A stretch of DNA of 36,088 nucleotides from JACQAI01 sp035507915 (GCA_035507915.1 DATJNS010000015.1:1-36088); one strand, 5' to 3'; positions 8,518-16,400 are shown, numbered from the stretch's first letter. The notes: a model not told the origin generated them from the sequence alone. Made by a program: numbers and translations.

Positions 8518-9453
8518 ATGACCAAGGCCAAGACGCTGCGCGCGCTCATCACCGCGCCCGAGATCCTCGTCATGCCCGGGGTGTTCGACGGCTTCAGCGC
8601 GCGGCTGGTCGAAGCCGCCGGGTTCGCCGTGGGCTTCATCTCCGGCGCCGGCATCAGCGAAGCCGGGCTCGGCTGGGCCGATCAGGGCGTGATGGGGCTG
8701 GAGGAGAACCTGCGGGCCTGCCGCGCGTTCGCCGCGTGCTGCGGGCTGCCGCTGATCGCCGACGCCGACACGGGCTACGGCAACGCGGTGAACGTGCATT
8801 TCACCACGCGCGCCTTCGAGCAGGCCGGCCTCGCGGGCATCATGATCGAGGACCAGGTGTGGCCCAAGCGCTGCGGCCACATGAAGGGCAAGGAGGTCAT
8901 CTCCGCCGAGGAGGGCGCCGAGAAGATCCGCGCCGCCGCGGAGGCGCGGCGCGATCCCGACATGATCATCATGTCGCGCACCGATGCCTTGGCGACCCAC
9001 GGCATCGCCGAGGTGATCCGCCGCCTCAACCTCTATGCCGAGATGGGCGCCGATCTCCTGTTCGCGGATGCCGTGCTGACGACCGAGCACATCTCGACGG
9101 TGGTGCGCAACGTGTCGAAGCCGGTGTGCGTGAACATGGGCTTCGGCATCCGCCGTCGCTCGACGACGCCGCTGTTCTCGGCGCGCCAGCTTCAGGACCT
9201 CGGCGTCGGCGCCGTGATCTATCCCCGCCTGCTCACCGCGGCGTCGGTCCAGGGCATGAAGAACGCGCTCGCCGCGCTCGGCGAGTCGCTGCGCACCGGC
9301 GAGGTCGTGGACCGGCCGGAGCTGCTGGTGTCTTTCGAGGAGCTGAACGGGCTGGTCGGCATCGCAGAGCTCGAGCAGATCGAGCAACGCTACCTGACGC
9401 GCGAGCAATATCAGCGCAAGTACGAGAACGCCTCGCACGAGGCCAAGCGCTGA
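8518..9453 (+). CDS. Isocitrate lyase / PEP mutase superfamily enzyme (methylisocitrate lyase-like)
   Basis: A 311-residue TIM-barrel lyase. Visible superfamily features are MPGVFDGFSARLVEAAGF at the start, the metal/substrate segment DADTGYGN near residue 82, EDQVWPKRCGHMKGK with catalytic-loop Cys119, and ISRT-like MSRTDA near residue 160. The KRCGH loop is the form found in isocitrate and methylisocitrate lyases, and it favours C-C lyase activity over phosphonate chemistry. Oxaloacetate decarboxylase or 2,3-dimethylmalate lyase are alternatives. The ATG at 8518 has GAAAGGA upstream. It lies in a probable two-gene operon behind the Bug receptor and converges on the amine oxidase with 7 bp between stops. 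Confidence 0.88.
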   Translation: MTKAKTLRALITAPEILVMPGVFDGFSARLVEAAGFAVGFISGAGISEAGLGWADQGVMGLEENLRACRAFAACCGLPLIADADTGYGNAVNVHFTTRAFEQAGLAGIMIEDQVWPKRCGHMKGKEVISAEEGAEKIRAAAEARRDPDMIIMSRTDALATHGIAEVIRRLNLYAEMGADLLFADAVLTTEHISTVVRNVSKPVCVNMGFGIRRRSTTPLFSARQLQDLGVGAVIYPRLLTAASVQGMKNALAALGESLRTGEVVDRPELLVSFEELNGLVGIAELEQIEQRYLTREQYQRKYENASHEAKR

Positions 9454-9460
9454 TCGCGGT

Positions 9461-10747
9461 TCACGCGGCGGCGAGGATGCGGCGCGCCGTGTTCAATCCG
9501 CTGGCGAGCGCCGCTTCGACCGTGCCCATGTCCGGGCCGCCATAGAGCGCCTCGCCGGAGAAGAGCACGGCGCCGCCGTCGGGGTTTTCCAGGCGCGACT
9601 GCGCCTCGCGCGTGGTCGGCGTGGCGTAGGAATATGCGCCGCGCGCGAACCGGTCGTTGCCCCAGTTGATGGCGCGCGCCGCGACGAGCTGCTGCGTCAA
9701 ATCGCCGGCAGAGCGCTCGAAGATGTCCGCGAGCGAGGCGATCCCCATGTCGATGAGCGCCGCCTCGTCGAGCGGCGCGACGGTGCTCGCCCGCGGGCCT
9801 GCGAACCAGCCGGTGAGCACGGGATGGTCATCGGGATGCTGCGTCCACCACGTCGGCACCCGCGCGTCGGACAGCAGGAACGACATGTCGCCGAGATCCC
9901 GACCCGCGGCGTGCGCCCACCATGGGGTCGCGAAGCGCAGCAGGATTTTCACGACGTTGCCGAAACCGATGTGCGGGACGGCCGCCGCCGCCGTCTCGCG
10001 GGCGGCCGGCGGCAACACGATCTCGGCCAGCAGCGGCAGCGGCACGGCAAGGATCACGGCGTCGCCCTCCTGCGCGCTGCCGTCGGCGCACCGGGCGACC
10101 GCTCCGCGATCGGTCAGCTCGACGCCCGTCACGGTGGCGCCGAAGCGGATGCTCGCCCCGTGCTGCCGGCACTGTGCCGCCAGAAAATCGATCAGCGCGC
10201 CGTAACCGCCGGCGATGCGTCCCTGGTTGGACAGACCACGACCCATCCATTCCTCGCGCAGCGCCAGCGTGCTGGCGCGCGCGGGATCGGCCGCGTCATA
10301 GCCTTCGACCATGCGCGTGATGGCGCGCCGCAGCTCGGCATACTGCTCGCCGCCAAAATGCCGCCCGAGGAAGTCGGCGACCGGGAGGTCGACCGTCAAC
10401 GCCGCCAAGGCCTCATAGAGCCGGTCCGCGTGCGGGGGTTGCGGGTCCCGTGGCGAGAACGCACCGTCGCGCTTGATCCAGCGCGTGCCTGCGAGGGGCG
10501 ACAGCGCCAGTCGCGCGTCGCGCAACACGGCGCGGGTCACCGGCGCTTCGCCATGGACGAACTCGGCGCCGCCCTCGGCCGGGTAGCCGAATTGCGCGCT
10601 CGCCAGCGCGTGGATGCGCCCGCCACAGCGATCGCGCGCTTCCAGGATCGTCACCGCCTTGCCCGCGCGTGCGAGCTCGCGCGCCGCCATCAAGCCTGCA
10701 GCGCCCGCGCCGACGACCACGAAGCGGCCCGAACGAAGCGAAACCAT
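9461..10747 (-). CDS. Flavin-containing amine oxidase (MAO-like)
   Basis: About 428 residues. The FAD-binding Rossmann motif VVVGAGAAGLMAAREL is at the N-terminus, followed by ILEARDRCGGRIH and the flavin-contacting GGAEFVHG segment. A C-terminal FAD-binding segment (AVLFSGEALYGGPDMGTVEAAL) is complete. Family members oxidise primary, secondary or polyamines to imines with hydrogen peroxide release. The start is uncertain: the ATG at 10747 places the Rossmann motif about 10 residues in, as is typical, but has no good ribosome site. The alternative ATG at 10801 has an AGG directly abutting it. It is probably cytosolic because no signal peptide is seen. It is divergent from the SnoaL-like gene at 10981. 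Substrate unknown. Confidence 0.88.
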   Translation of the reverse strand: MVSLRSGRFVVVGAGAAGLMAARELARAGKAVTILEARDRCGGRIHALASAQFGYPAEGGAEFVHGEAPVTRAVLRDARLALSPLAGTRWIKRDGAFSPRDPQPPHADRLYEALAALTVDLPVADFLGRHFGGEQYAELRRAITRMVEGYDAADPARASTLALREEWMGRGLSNQGRIAGGYGALIDFLAAQCRQHGASIRFGATVTGVELTDRGAVARCADGSAQEGDAVILAVPLPLLAEIVLPPAARETAAAAVPHIGFGNVVKILLRFATPWWAHAAGRDLGDMSFLLSDARVPTWWTQHPDDHPVLTGWFAGPRASTVAPLDEAALIDMGIASLADIFERSAGDLTQQLVAARAINWGNDRFARGAYSYATPTTREAQSRLENPDGGAVLFSGEALYGGPDMGTVEAALASGLNTARRILAAA

Positions 10748-10980
10748 CAGGTGATAGTGGCGCCTGGACGCGATGGGGCCAAGCACCTTGACCGTCGACA
10801 TCCTGTCGTCGTGCGACGAGAAGCAGCGGCAGAGCGCCGCGGTCCGCTGGGTTCGCCGCAGCGGACCGGCGACGCGCAAAATTCTCATCGCCGGACGCGA
10901 TTTCCTCGTTTGTCCAGGCGCCGCACCGGCGCCACAGTCGCGTGTCGCGCGCACCGCGCCGGCAAATTCGAGGAGGACGC

Positions 10981-11442
10981 ATGCCGACGCGTCGGACGAT
11001 GCTGGCCGCCGTCGCGCTGTCGGCCCCGGCCCTGATCGGATCTGCGGGAATGTCGCGCGCCACGGCCGGCGCCTGCGATCACACCACCGCGACCGCGGCT
11101 TTGCTCGATCGCTACGTGGCGGCGGTGAACGCCAACGATGCCGCCGCGCTCGCCCGCCTGTTCGCCACCGGTTACATCCAGCATGGCGGGATCAAGGGCG
11201 TTCGCGACGCGCTGCCCGACCTTCACCTGACGGTGGACGATCGGATCTTCGGCGACGACAAGATCGTCGCGCGCAACCGGTGGACGGGGACGCATCGCGG
11301 CCCCTTCCTCGGGATCGCGCCGACCGGCAAGACGGTCACGATCCACACCATCGACATCTGGCGCGTCGCCGACGGCAAGCTCGCCGAGCACTGGGACGTC
11401 ATCGACATTGCTGGTGTCGAGCAGCAGCTGCGCGGCGGCTAG
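10981..11442 (+). CDS. Exported SnoaL-like (NTF2-fold) protein
   Basis: A 153-residue protein. The N-terminus PTRRTMLAAVALSAPALIG has a twin-arginine pair before a hydrophobic stretch, suggesting Tat or Sec export, with the mature part starting around residue 35. The rest (LLDRYVAAVNANDAAALARL, then THRGPFLGIAPTGKTV and EHWDVIDIAGV) is the SnoaL-like polyketide cyclase / ester cyclase fold common in small secreted or cytosolic proteins of unknown reaction. The ATG at 10981 has GAGGAGG 4 nt upstream. It is followed by a symmetrical hairpin and the convergent CAP-domain gene. Function is not assigned beyond fold. Confidence 0.85.
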   Translation: MPTRRTMLAAVALSAPALIGSAGMSRATAGACDHTTATAALLDRYVAAVNANDAAALARLFATGYIQHGGIKGVRDALPDLHLTVDDRIFGDDKIVARNRWTGTHRGPFLGIAPTGKTVTIHTIDIWRVADGKLAEHWDVIDIAGVEQQLRGG

Positions 11443-11455
11443 CGGCCAACGCCGC

Positions 11456-11477
11456 GCCCGCGCCCCCGAACGCGGGC
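11456..11477. terminator. Bidirectional hairpin between convergent genes
   Basis: A perfect 7-bp stem (GCCCGCG, then CGCGGGC) with an 8-nt loop lies between the SnoaL-like stop and the CAP-domain stop. It has no T-tract, which is common for terminators in very GC-rich genomes, and it can act on both strands. A termination role is inferred from position. Confidence 0.5.
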
Positions 11478-11478
11478 T

Positions 11479-12096
11479 CTAGGGGGCCGACGCGAACTCG
11501 ATCACGCACATCGCGCCGTATTGCCAATGCGGGCCGCTGGCGATGCCGACCTGCCGGAAATCCGGATCGAGGATGTTGTGCCGATGGCCGCGCGAGGGCA
11601 CGCCGTCGTCGACGATCAAGTCGATGACGGCCTGCAGCCCGTCGGCGCCATAGTCGATGTTCTCGCCCGACAGGCGCGCCGTCACCCCATGCCGGGCCTG
11701 ACGGTCGAACGGCGAGGAACCGCCCTCGCCGCGATGGCCGACCTCGCCCCGTGGCCCCTGCCAGACGACCTGGTCGAGCGCGGCCAGCGCCAGGCCCGGA
11801 TTGACCGACAGCGGTGGCATGGGCGCCGTGGCGCGCAGCACCGCGATCGCCTCGTCGACCGCCGCGGTGCCTTCCTGGGTGACGATCCAGACGTTCGTGG
11901 TTCCCGGCTTGAGGAAGCGCTTGCCCTGCATGCGGGCGCGATATTGCTGGAGCACGGCGGCGAACCCGACCGGGTCGGTTCGCGCGCGATTGAGCGCCGC
12001 CAGCACGCCGTCGTCCGCCCGCGCCACGCCGGCGCAGAGCAGGCCGGCCGCGATCAGAAACGCGGGGACGCGCCACAGACTCGATCTCGCACGCAT
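11479..12096 (-). CDS. Secreted CAP-domain (SCP/PR-1-like) protein
   Basis: A 205-residue protein with a Sec signal (residues 1-27, cleavage after ARA, mature DDGVLAALN). The rest is a bacterial CAP domain of the YkwD type: LNRARTDPVGFA at the start, LSVNPGLALAALDQVV in the middle, and the late motifs SGENIDYG and GHRHNILDPDFRQVGIA. The late motifs carry the Glu and His of the conserved cavity. Bacterial CAP proteins are extracytoplasmic and their biochemical role is mostly unknown. An insertion between the first helix and LSVN is longer than usual. It is divergent from the EthD-domain gene at 12256. Confidence 0.9.
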   Translation of the reverse strand: MRARSSLWRVPAFLIAAGLLCAGVARADDGVLAALNRARTDPVGFAAVLQQYRARMQGKRFLKPGTTNVWIVTQEGTAAVDEAIAVLRATAPMPPLSVNPGLALAALDQVVWQGPRGEVGHRGEGGSSPFDRQARHGVTARLSGENIDYGADGLQAVIDLIVDDGVPSRGHRHNILDPDFRQVGIASGPHWQYGAMCVIEFASAP

Positions 12097-12255
12097 CAGG
12101 CAGCTTCCGGCAGTGCCGCGCCTTGGGTATCGCGGGCTCGACGCGCCGCGTGCCCGGATGACCGGAATTTAATGTGGGTCGACCGGTCGCCGCCGACATG
12201 CCTGCGGGTCTGGACACCAACCGGCCGTGATATGCAAACTCGCGCAGGGGTCCCG

Positions 12256-12903
12256 ATGATTGTGGCCAACAGCCTGATGCGCCGCCGGGCGGACATCGAT
12301 CTCGCGACCTTCCAGGCGCACTGGCTCGATCCGCACGGCCCGCTGACCGCCAAGCTCCCGCGCTGCCGGCGCTATGTCCAGAATCACATCCTGGACCTGC
12401 CCGGGACCGATGCGTTGGCGCGCGCGCTGCGCATCGACGGCATTCCGCAGCTCGCGTTCGACACGCCCGAGGACCGTCTGGCCGCCCACAATTCACCCGA
12501 GCTCAAGGCGTGCGACCAGGACTCCCAACTGTTCGTCGGCGCGGTCTCGCGGGTGATGACGCGGATCGACGGCGCCGCCGACTTCGACGGGCCGCCCGGC
12601 ACCATCAAGCAGATCCTCTTGTTCCTGGCGCCGCGCGGCGATGCCGCGCCTCCCGGCGCAGCCCGGCTCGATCCCGCAACGCTCGAGCCCCTGCTTCAGG
12701 GCGTGCGCCGGCTGGTCAAGCACGCGGTCATCGAGCAGACCCGCGCGCCGGGAAGTCGTGTGGCGAACCTCGACATACGAGTGGACGGAATCTGGGAGGT
12801 CTGGCTGGACGGCCCGGACGCCGTGCAGCGGAACGCCGCCACGCTCGACCGCGATGGCAGCGGCGTCGCGAGCTTCGTCGTCAAGGTGCACGCCTTCATC
12901 TGA
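12256..12903 (+). CDS. EthD-domain (dimeric alpha/beta barrel) protein
   Basis: A 215-residue protein. The first ~100 residues are a clear EthD domain: MIVANSLMRRRADIDLATFQ, then HWLDPHGPLTAKLPRCRRYV and QNHI. The second half (KQILLFLAPRGD, then LVKHAVIEQTRAPGSR and EVWLDGPDAVQR) looks like a diverged second copy of the same ferredoxin-like fold. EthD proteins accompany catabolic oxygenases or act in ring lactonisation; the reaction here is unknown. The ATG at 12256 has AGGGG 5-6 nt upstream. An ATG at 12232 in frame lacks one. It is convergent with the P1 peptidase with 13 bp between stops. Confidence 0.85.
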   Translation: MIVANSLMRRRADIDLATFQAHWLDPHGPLTAKLPRCRRYVQNHILDLPGTDALARALRIDGIPQLAFDTPEDRLAAHNSPELKACDQDSQLFVGAVSRVMTRIDGAADFDGPPGTIKQILLFLAPRGDAAPPGAARLDPATLEPLLQGVRRLVKHAVIEQTRAPGSRVANLDIRVDGIWEVWLDGPDAVQRNAATLDRDGSGVASFVVKVHAFI

Positions 12904-12916
12904 GCCGCGCCGCGAG

Positions 12917-14293
12917 CTAGTCGGCGATGCGCTCGCCGCGCTGTTCCCAGCGACCGGGATTCACCACGGTGCCTGTCGCCTTGCCCGCGGCGTCCGTCAC
13001 GAACGCGATGCGCGTGTGGTAGCGCCCGTCGACGACGAACTCCCGATCGGACACCGGCAGCACCGCGCGCGGCTTGCCGACCTCGAATTCGTAGACCGGC
13101 GTCTTGCCGATCGCCTCGACGGTCAGCCGGAGATCGACCACGCGCACCGTGATGCGACCGAGACTGCCGACCGTATAGGTGCCGACGAATCCCGCCAGCC
13201 GTTCGGGTGGCACGGCGATCAGCGCTGGCGGCGCGACGGACGGCTCGGGCGGCACGCTGGCCAGCACGGCGTCCCACATCAACTCGCCCGCGACCACGCC
13301 CAAGGTCAGCGGGCTGAGCTCGGCATTGTCGGTCTCCTGGGTCGAGGCGGCGAACAGCGTGTCGCCGTCGAACGCGGTCGAGAACGGCTGGATCGCGCGC
13401 GCCATCGAGGTGTGGACCTGCACCGCCAGACGCTGCAGCTGCGCGGGCGGCAGCTTCTGGCTGGTCACCACCAAGCTGACCGTGGTGTTGCGCGTGAGGC
13501 CGGCGTCGACCGACGCCGCCCGCCAGTCGGGCTTGGCGCTGTCGGGCAGGTGCTGGAGCAGCGCGCTCACGCTGTCGAGCGCGCCCCAGCCGGGCGCGCG
13601 CTGGCAGCGCACCAGCTTGCCGGCGCGGTCCGTGATCGCGCCGTAGGCATTGACGACGACGAACGCCGCCAGCTTGGTCGCGCCGATCTGACGGAACGCG
13701 CCGCCCTGACCGGAATGCGCCTGGCAGCCGAAATAGCCGCCCTGCATCGCCATGCGGCCGGCACCCTGGGCGCCGAGCGGGAATACGCCGGGCCGGCGTG
13801 CCCGTAGCGCCGCCTGCGCCAGGCGCTTGTCGGGATAGACGTCGTTGAGGCGGCGATCGCCGAGATCGAAGATGATCGCGCCCGGCACCAGCGCGATGTC
13901 GTGCCACGCGGCCGAGCGCGCACCGATGTCCTTCAGGCCGGTGGCGACCGCGGTGATCGCCTCCTCGCCGTAGGACGAGCCGCCGGCGAACACGATCGCG
14001 TCGATGAAGCTGCTCGCATAGGCGAGCCGCAGGATGTCGGTGTTGACGGTGCCGGGTCCGCCGCCGCGCACGTCGACCGCGACCGCGGCGCGGTTCTTGA
14101 AGCGCACGATGGTGAGCCCGGTCGGCCCGGCCTCGTAGCTGCCGACGCCGATCTCGAGCGCCGGCCAGTCGAACGTCAGCGCCGGCCCGTCGATCGCGGT
14201 GTTGATCGCGAGCGCCGCCTGATCGGCCGCCGCCGCAGCGCGCGCGAGCGTGACGCAGGCCAGCAGCGCCAGCGCGGACAGGCCTCGCCTCAC
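12917..14293 (-). CDS. Exported P1 (S58/DmpA-type) peptidase with extra C-terminal beta domain
   Basis: A 458-residue protein. The GTG start at 14293 has GAGGAA 6 nt upstream and follows the previous stop by 2 nt. Residues 1-20 form a signal peptide (RRGLSALALLACVTLARA). Residues about 25-350 are the P1 family of N-terminal-nucleophile aminopeptidases. In NTTVSLVVTS, autocleavage would release Thr270 as the nucleophile, and IQPFSTAFDGDTLFA is the conserved segment after it. Residues about 355-458 are a beta-rich tail (ERLAGFVGTYTVG) resembling the DUF3471-like domain often attached to exported serine hydrolases. This tail is not standard for DmpA. It sits last in a leftward run behind exported small proteins and may process them or peptides they bind; that is inference. 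Confidence 0.87.
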   Translation of the reverse strand: MRRGLSALALLACVTLARAAAAADQAALAINTAIDGPALTFDWPALEIGVGSYEAGPTGLTIVRFKNRAAVAVDVRGGGPGTVNTDILRLAYASSFIDAIVFAGGSSYGEEAITAVATGLKDIGARSAAWHDIALVPGAIIFDLGDRRLNDVYPDKRLAQAALRARRPGVFPLGAQGAGRMAMQGGYFGCQAHSGQGGAFRQIGATKLAAFVVVNAYGAITDRAGKLVRCQRAPGWGALDSVSALLQHLPDSAKPDWRAASVDAGLTRNTTVSLVVTSQKLPPAQLQRLAVQVHTSMARAIQPFSTAFDGDTLFAASTQETDNAELSPLTLGVVAGELMWDAVLASVPPEPSVAPPALIAVPPERLAGFVGTYTVGSLGRITVRVVDLRLTVEAIGKTPVYEFEVGKPRAVLPVSDREFVVDGRYHTRIAFVTDAAGKATGTVVNPGRWEQRGERIAD

Positions 14294-14295
14294 GA

Positions 14296-14691
14296 TCAGT
14301 TCCTCGTCAGCGTCAACTTGGAGCGACAGCGACGGTTCTCCACGAACCCGACAAAGGCGCCGTCGGCGAACGAGCCTTCGAGCGTGCTCGGGCCGACGTT
14401 GTAGAGGTCGGGTGCCGTCGTGAAGACCAGCTTGAGCGACCCGTCGAGCGCGAGCTCGCCGTTGCCGTACCCCACGCGCAGGTGGGCGAGCCCCCATACA
14501 AGGACCCCGCGTGCGGACGTGCCGTGCACGGTCACGGTCACGACCGGCCTCGGGTCGCCGTAACAAAACGCGAGGTCGCCGGCGACATACTCGTAGGCGC
14601 CCTTGTAGGTACCGTCGTAGGCGCCTGCGGCCACGAGCGCCGGGCCACCGGCGAGCAACCAGCCGGCAACGACCATCGCCATACGCGTCAT
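14296..14691 (-). CDS. Small exported cysteine-pair protein, copy 2 of duplicated gene B
   Basis: A 131-residue protein with a signal peptide (residues ~1-22) and a beta-rich mature part starting AYDGTYKGAYE. It is clearly homologous to the protein at 15270-15659: shared GDLxxC, the AHLRxxYGxGE segment, SxxGS and NxRCR, by eye about 40-50% identical. Two Cys, one early (AFCYG) and one near the C-terminus (NRRCR), are kept in every paralogue and could form a disulphide. The ATG at 14691 has GGGAGGG 4 nt upstream. Its stop lies 2 nt before the peptidase GTG, so the two are translationally coupled. The family resembles widespread alphaproteobacterial secreted proteins with an FDGxWxG start; function unknown. 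Confidence 0.8.
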   Translation of the reverse strand: MTRMAMVVAGWLLAGGPALVAAGAYDGTYKGAYEYVAGDLAFCYGDPRPVVTVTVHGTSARGVLVWGLAHLRVGYGNGELALDGSLKLVFTTAPDLYNVGPSTLEGSFADGAFVGFVENRRCRSKLTLTRN

Positions 14692-14734
14692 GGTGCCCTC
14701 CCGTGGCATCCGTCGGGACGCCGTGATCGGATGC

Positions 14735-15234
14735 TCAACCCCTGGTCCCGACCGGCCCCGCGGGCGTCGACGGGACGCGTGCGAAGACGAAATCGTAGTG
14801 GCACAGTTTCGACGTGTAGCCGGCACGGACCTGCATGTCGTTCGCGTTGCCCGTGAGGCGGAAGGTGTTGGCGCGATCGAGCCAGTCGGGATACCTGCCG
14901 GAGCGGAACATCACGGTGCCGTCCACGACCCCGGCGTCGACGTAGGGTCTTACGCCGACGGATATGCGCTTGCCGCCGCCGACGAGGTCCCGCCATAGAT
15001 GGAGACCTGCGCCTTATACGGCGTGCACATGATCGATCCGATGTCGACGCCGACGGTCTGCGGCACGCCCACGCCCCGCCACACGCCGTCAAACGGCCCC
15101 GCAGCCGCGCCGGATATGGGCGTCCCAGGCGGATCGTAGGGGGAGGCATACTATGAGCCGCAGGCGCCCAGGCCGACGAGCAGCAGCGCGAGCCAGAGGT
15201 AGCGCGGCCGCCGCAGGCTGGTGATCCGACTCAC
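14735..15234 (-). pseudogene. Broken copy 2 of lipoprotein gene A
   Basis: Read from a GTG at 15234, the translation gives a lipoprotein signal (LWLALLLVGLGAC, lipobox LGAC at Cys25) and then an in-frame TAG at 15153-15151, codon 28. Beyond it the same frame continues to match gene A of unit 1 (PFDGVWRGVGVPQ, then GSIMCTPY). Near 14988 a single-base loss moves the match to another frame (LVGGGKRISVGVRP). A net 10-residue in-frame deletion follows compared with copy 1, and the end is intact (HYDFVFARV, stop at 14735). A nonsense codon, a frameshift and a deletion together argue for a true pseudogene, unless the read has errors. A 63-residue fragment at 14735-14926 stays open from an internal ATG. 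Confidence 0.82.
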
Positions 15235-15269
15235 GGCTTTGCCCCGCGCGCCGGTCGACGCGTCGCGCG

Positions 15270-15659
15270 TCACCAAAAGAAGCCCTTGGTCAGCGTCCAC
15301 CTGACGCGGCAGCGATTGTTCTGGCTGACCGCGATGATCGCGTCGCCGGTGACCGAGCCGTCAAACGACGTGGTACCGAAATTGTAGGGATCGGGCACCA
15401 TGTGCCAGGTCATCTTGATCGACCCGTCGGGTGAGACCTCGCCGTCGCCGTAGAACATTCGCAGGTGGGCGAACCCCGATACGGAGACCCCGTGCGCGGA
15501 TGCGCCCTTCAGGGTTACGGTCGCGATCGCTCTCGGCTCGCCGCAAGACCAGAGGTCGCCTTCGATGATCTGATAGCTGCCTCGGTAGCTGCCCTCGACC
15601 GCGAGCGCCGGGCCGCTGGCGAGCAACAGGCCGGCAATGACCGTCAGTGCGCGCGTCAT
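15270..15659 (-). CDS. Small exported cysteine-pair protein, copy 1 of duplicated gene B
   Basis: A 129-residue protein. Residues 1-20 form a signal peptide ending ALA; the mature part starts VEGSYRGSYQ. Cys39 and Cys117 match the Cys pair of the copy at 14296 and of the paralogue at 18212. The body is predicted to be a small beta barrel from its short alternating strands (ATVTLKGASAHGVSV, then SPDGSIKMTW), with no catalytic motif visible. It ends TLTKGFFW, a more hydrophobic tail than copy 2. The ATG at 15659 has GGGAGGG 4 nt upstream. It is cotranscribed with gene A upstream (43 bp) and the broken A copy downstream (35 bp). It could bind a ligand, metal or peptide in the periplasm; function unknown. 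Confidence 0.8.
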   Translation of the reverse strand: MTRALTVIAGLLLASGPALAVEGSYRGSYQIIEGDLWSCGEPRAIATVTLKGASAHGVSVSGFAHLRMFYGDGEVSPDGSIKMTWHMVPDPYNFGTTSFDGSVTGDAIIAVSQNNRCRVRWTLTKGFFW

Positions 15660-15702
15660 GGTGCCCTCCCTTGGCGCCTGTCGGAGCGCCGTGATCGGAT
15701 GC

Positions 15703-16236
15703 TCAGCTCCTGGTCCCGTCGGCGTGCCCGGGCGTCGGCGGGACGCGCGTGAAGACGAAGTCGTAGTAGCAGTACGACGCCGCGTAGCTGGCATTGATCT
15801 GCGCGCCGTCCGCCCGTCCCGCCACGGGGACTCCGGTCGGATCGAGGAACCACGGATCGCGGTCGTACCGGAATCTCATGGTCCCCTCGAGGACGCCCGC
15901 GTCGTCGATGGCGCCCTGGAAGTCCACGTATTCGATCCAGGGTCTGACCCCGATCGACAGGCGCCGGGCGCCCCCGACGAATTTTCCGCCGGCGACGGCG
16001 AACCGAACTGTCATCGGCGTGCACATGATCGATCCCATGCCGACACGGCCGCTCGCGGGCGTGCCGACGCCCTGCCACAATCCGTCGAACGGCCGGGTCG
16101 CCGCCCCGGGACCCGGCGCCCGCACCGCATCGGCCGGCGTAAAGCCGGCGCAGGCGCCCAGGCCGGCGGCCACCCCGACGAGCATCAGCGCAAGAACGGC
16201 GGCGCGCGGTCGTGACGGGATTTCAACCTTGCGCAT
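15703..16236 (-). CDS. FDGxW-type lipoprotein, intact copy 1 of gene A
   Basis: A 177-residue protein. Residues 1-28 form a lipoprotein signal with a good lipobox (LGAC, Cys29). After a Pro/Ala-rich linker comes PFDGLWQGVG, then MCTPMTVRF, FQGAIDDAGVLEG and SYCYYDFVFTRV. The Phe-Asp-Gly-x-Trp start, one early and one late Cys, and a C-x-Y-x-F/L-x-TR ending form a pattern shared in part with the B proteins. I infer that all are one beta-barrel superfamily. The ATG at 16236 has GGGAG about 10 nt upstream. It is the first gene of a leftward unit ending with the P1 peptidase, and divergent from the CadC-like regulator. It is anchored in a membrane; function unknown. Confidence 0.82.
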   Translation of the reverse strand: MRKVEIPSRPRAAVLALMLVGVAAGLGACAGFTPADAVRAPGPGAATRPFDGLWQGVGTPASGRVGMGSIMCTPMTVRFAVAGGKFVGGARRLSIGVRPWIEYVDFQGAIDDAGVLEGTMRFRYDRDPWFLDPTGVPVAGRADGAQINASYAASYCYYDFVFTRVPPTPGHADGTRS

Positions 16237-16336
16237 CCAGCACTACTCCCTGACCGGCGGCTGCGTTCACTCCACACAGGCCGCGCCGCCGCCGCGCGGA
16301 TGATCGCGCGGCGACCTGGGGGCGTCTTGAAAAGCA

Positions 16337-16375
16337 GGTGAAAAGGAACTGAATTTCGGGTGAAATTGACTGAAT
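16337..16375. promoter_or_regulatory. Direct-repeat operator candidate upstream of the winged-helix regulator
   Basis: Two direct repeats, GGTGAAAAGGAACTGAAT (16337-16354) and GGTGAAATTGACTGAAT (16359-16375). Their GGTGAAA parts are 22 bp apart and their ACTGAAT parts 21 bp apart, about two helical turns. OmpR/PhoB-type winged helices bind tandem direct repeats with this kind of spacing. The site lies 26 bp before the GTG of a regulator with just such a domain, and about 100 bp upstream of the divergent lipoprotein gene. Autoregulation and control of the leftward operon are inferred. Confidence 0.55.
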
Positions 16376-16400
16376 CGACCTCAGGAGAGGCCCCGCCGCC

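Larger units (their letters stand above)
14296..16236 (-). repeat. Tandem duplication of a two-gene unit (lipoprotein A + exported protein B)
   Basis: Unit 1 is 15270-16236 and unit 2 is 14296-15234. Each holds gene A then gene B in the same order and orientation. Both A-to-B spacers are exactly 43 nt and nearly identical (both read GGTGCCCTCCC next to the B start and GCCGTGATCGGATGCTCA at the A stop). That shows a DNA-level tandem duplication rather than two unrelated insertions. The coding parts have diverged more than the spacers, and the A gene of unit 2 is broken. Confidence 0.85.
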
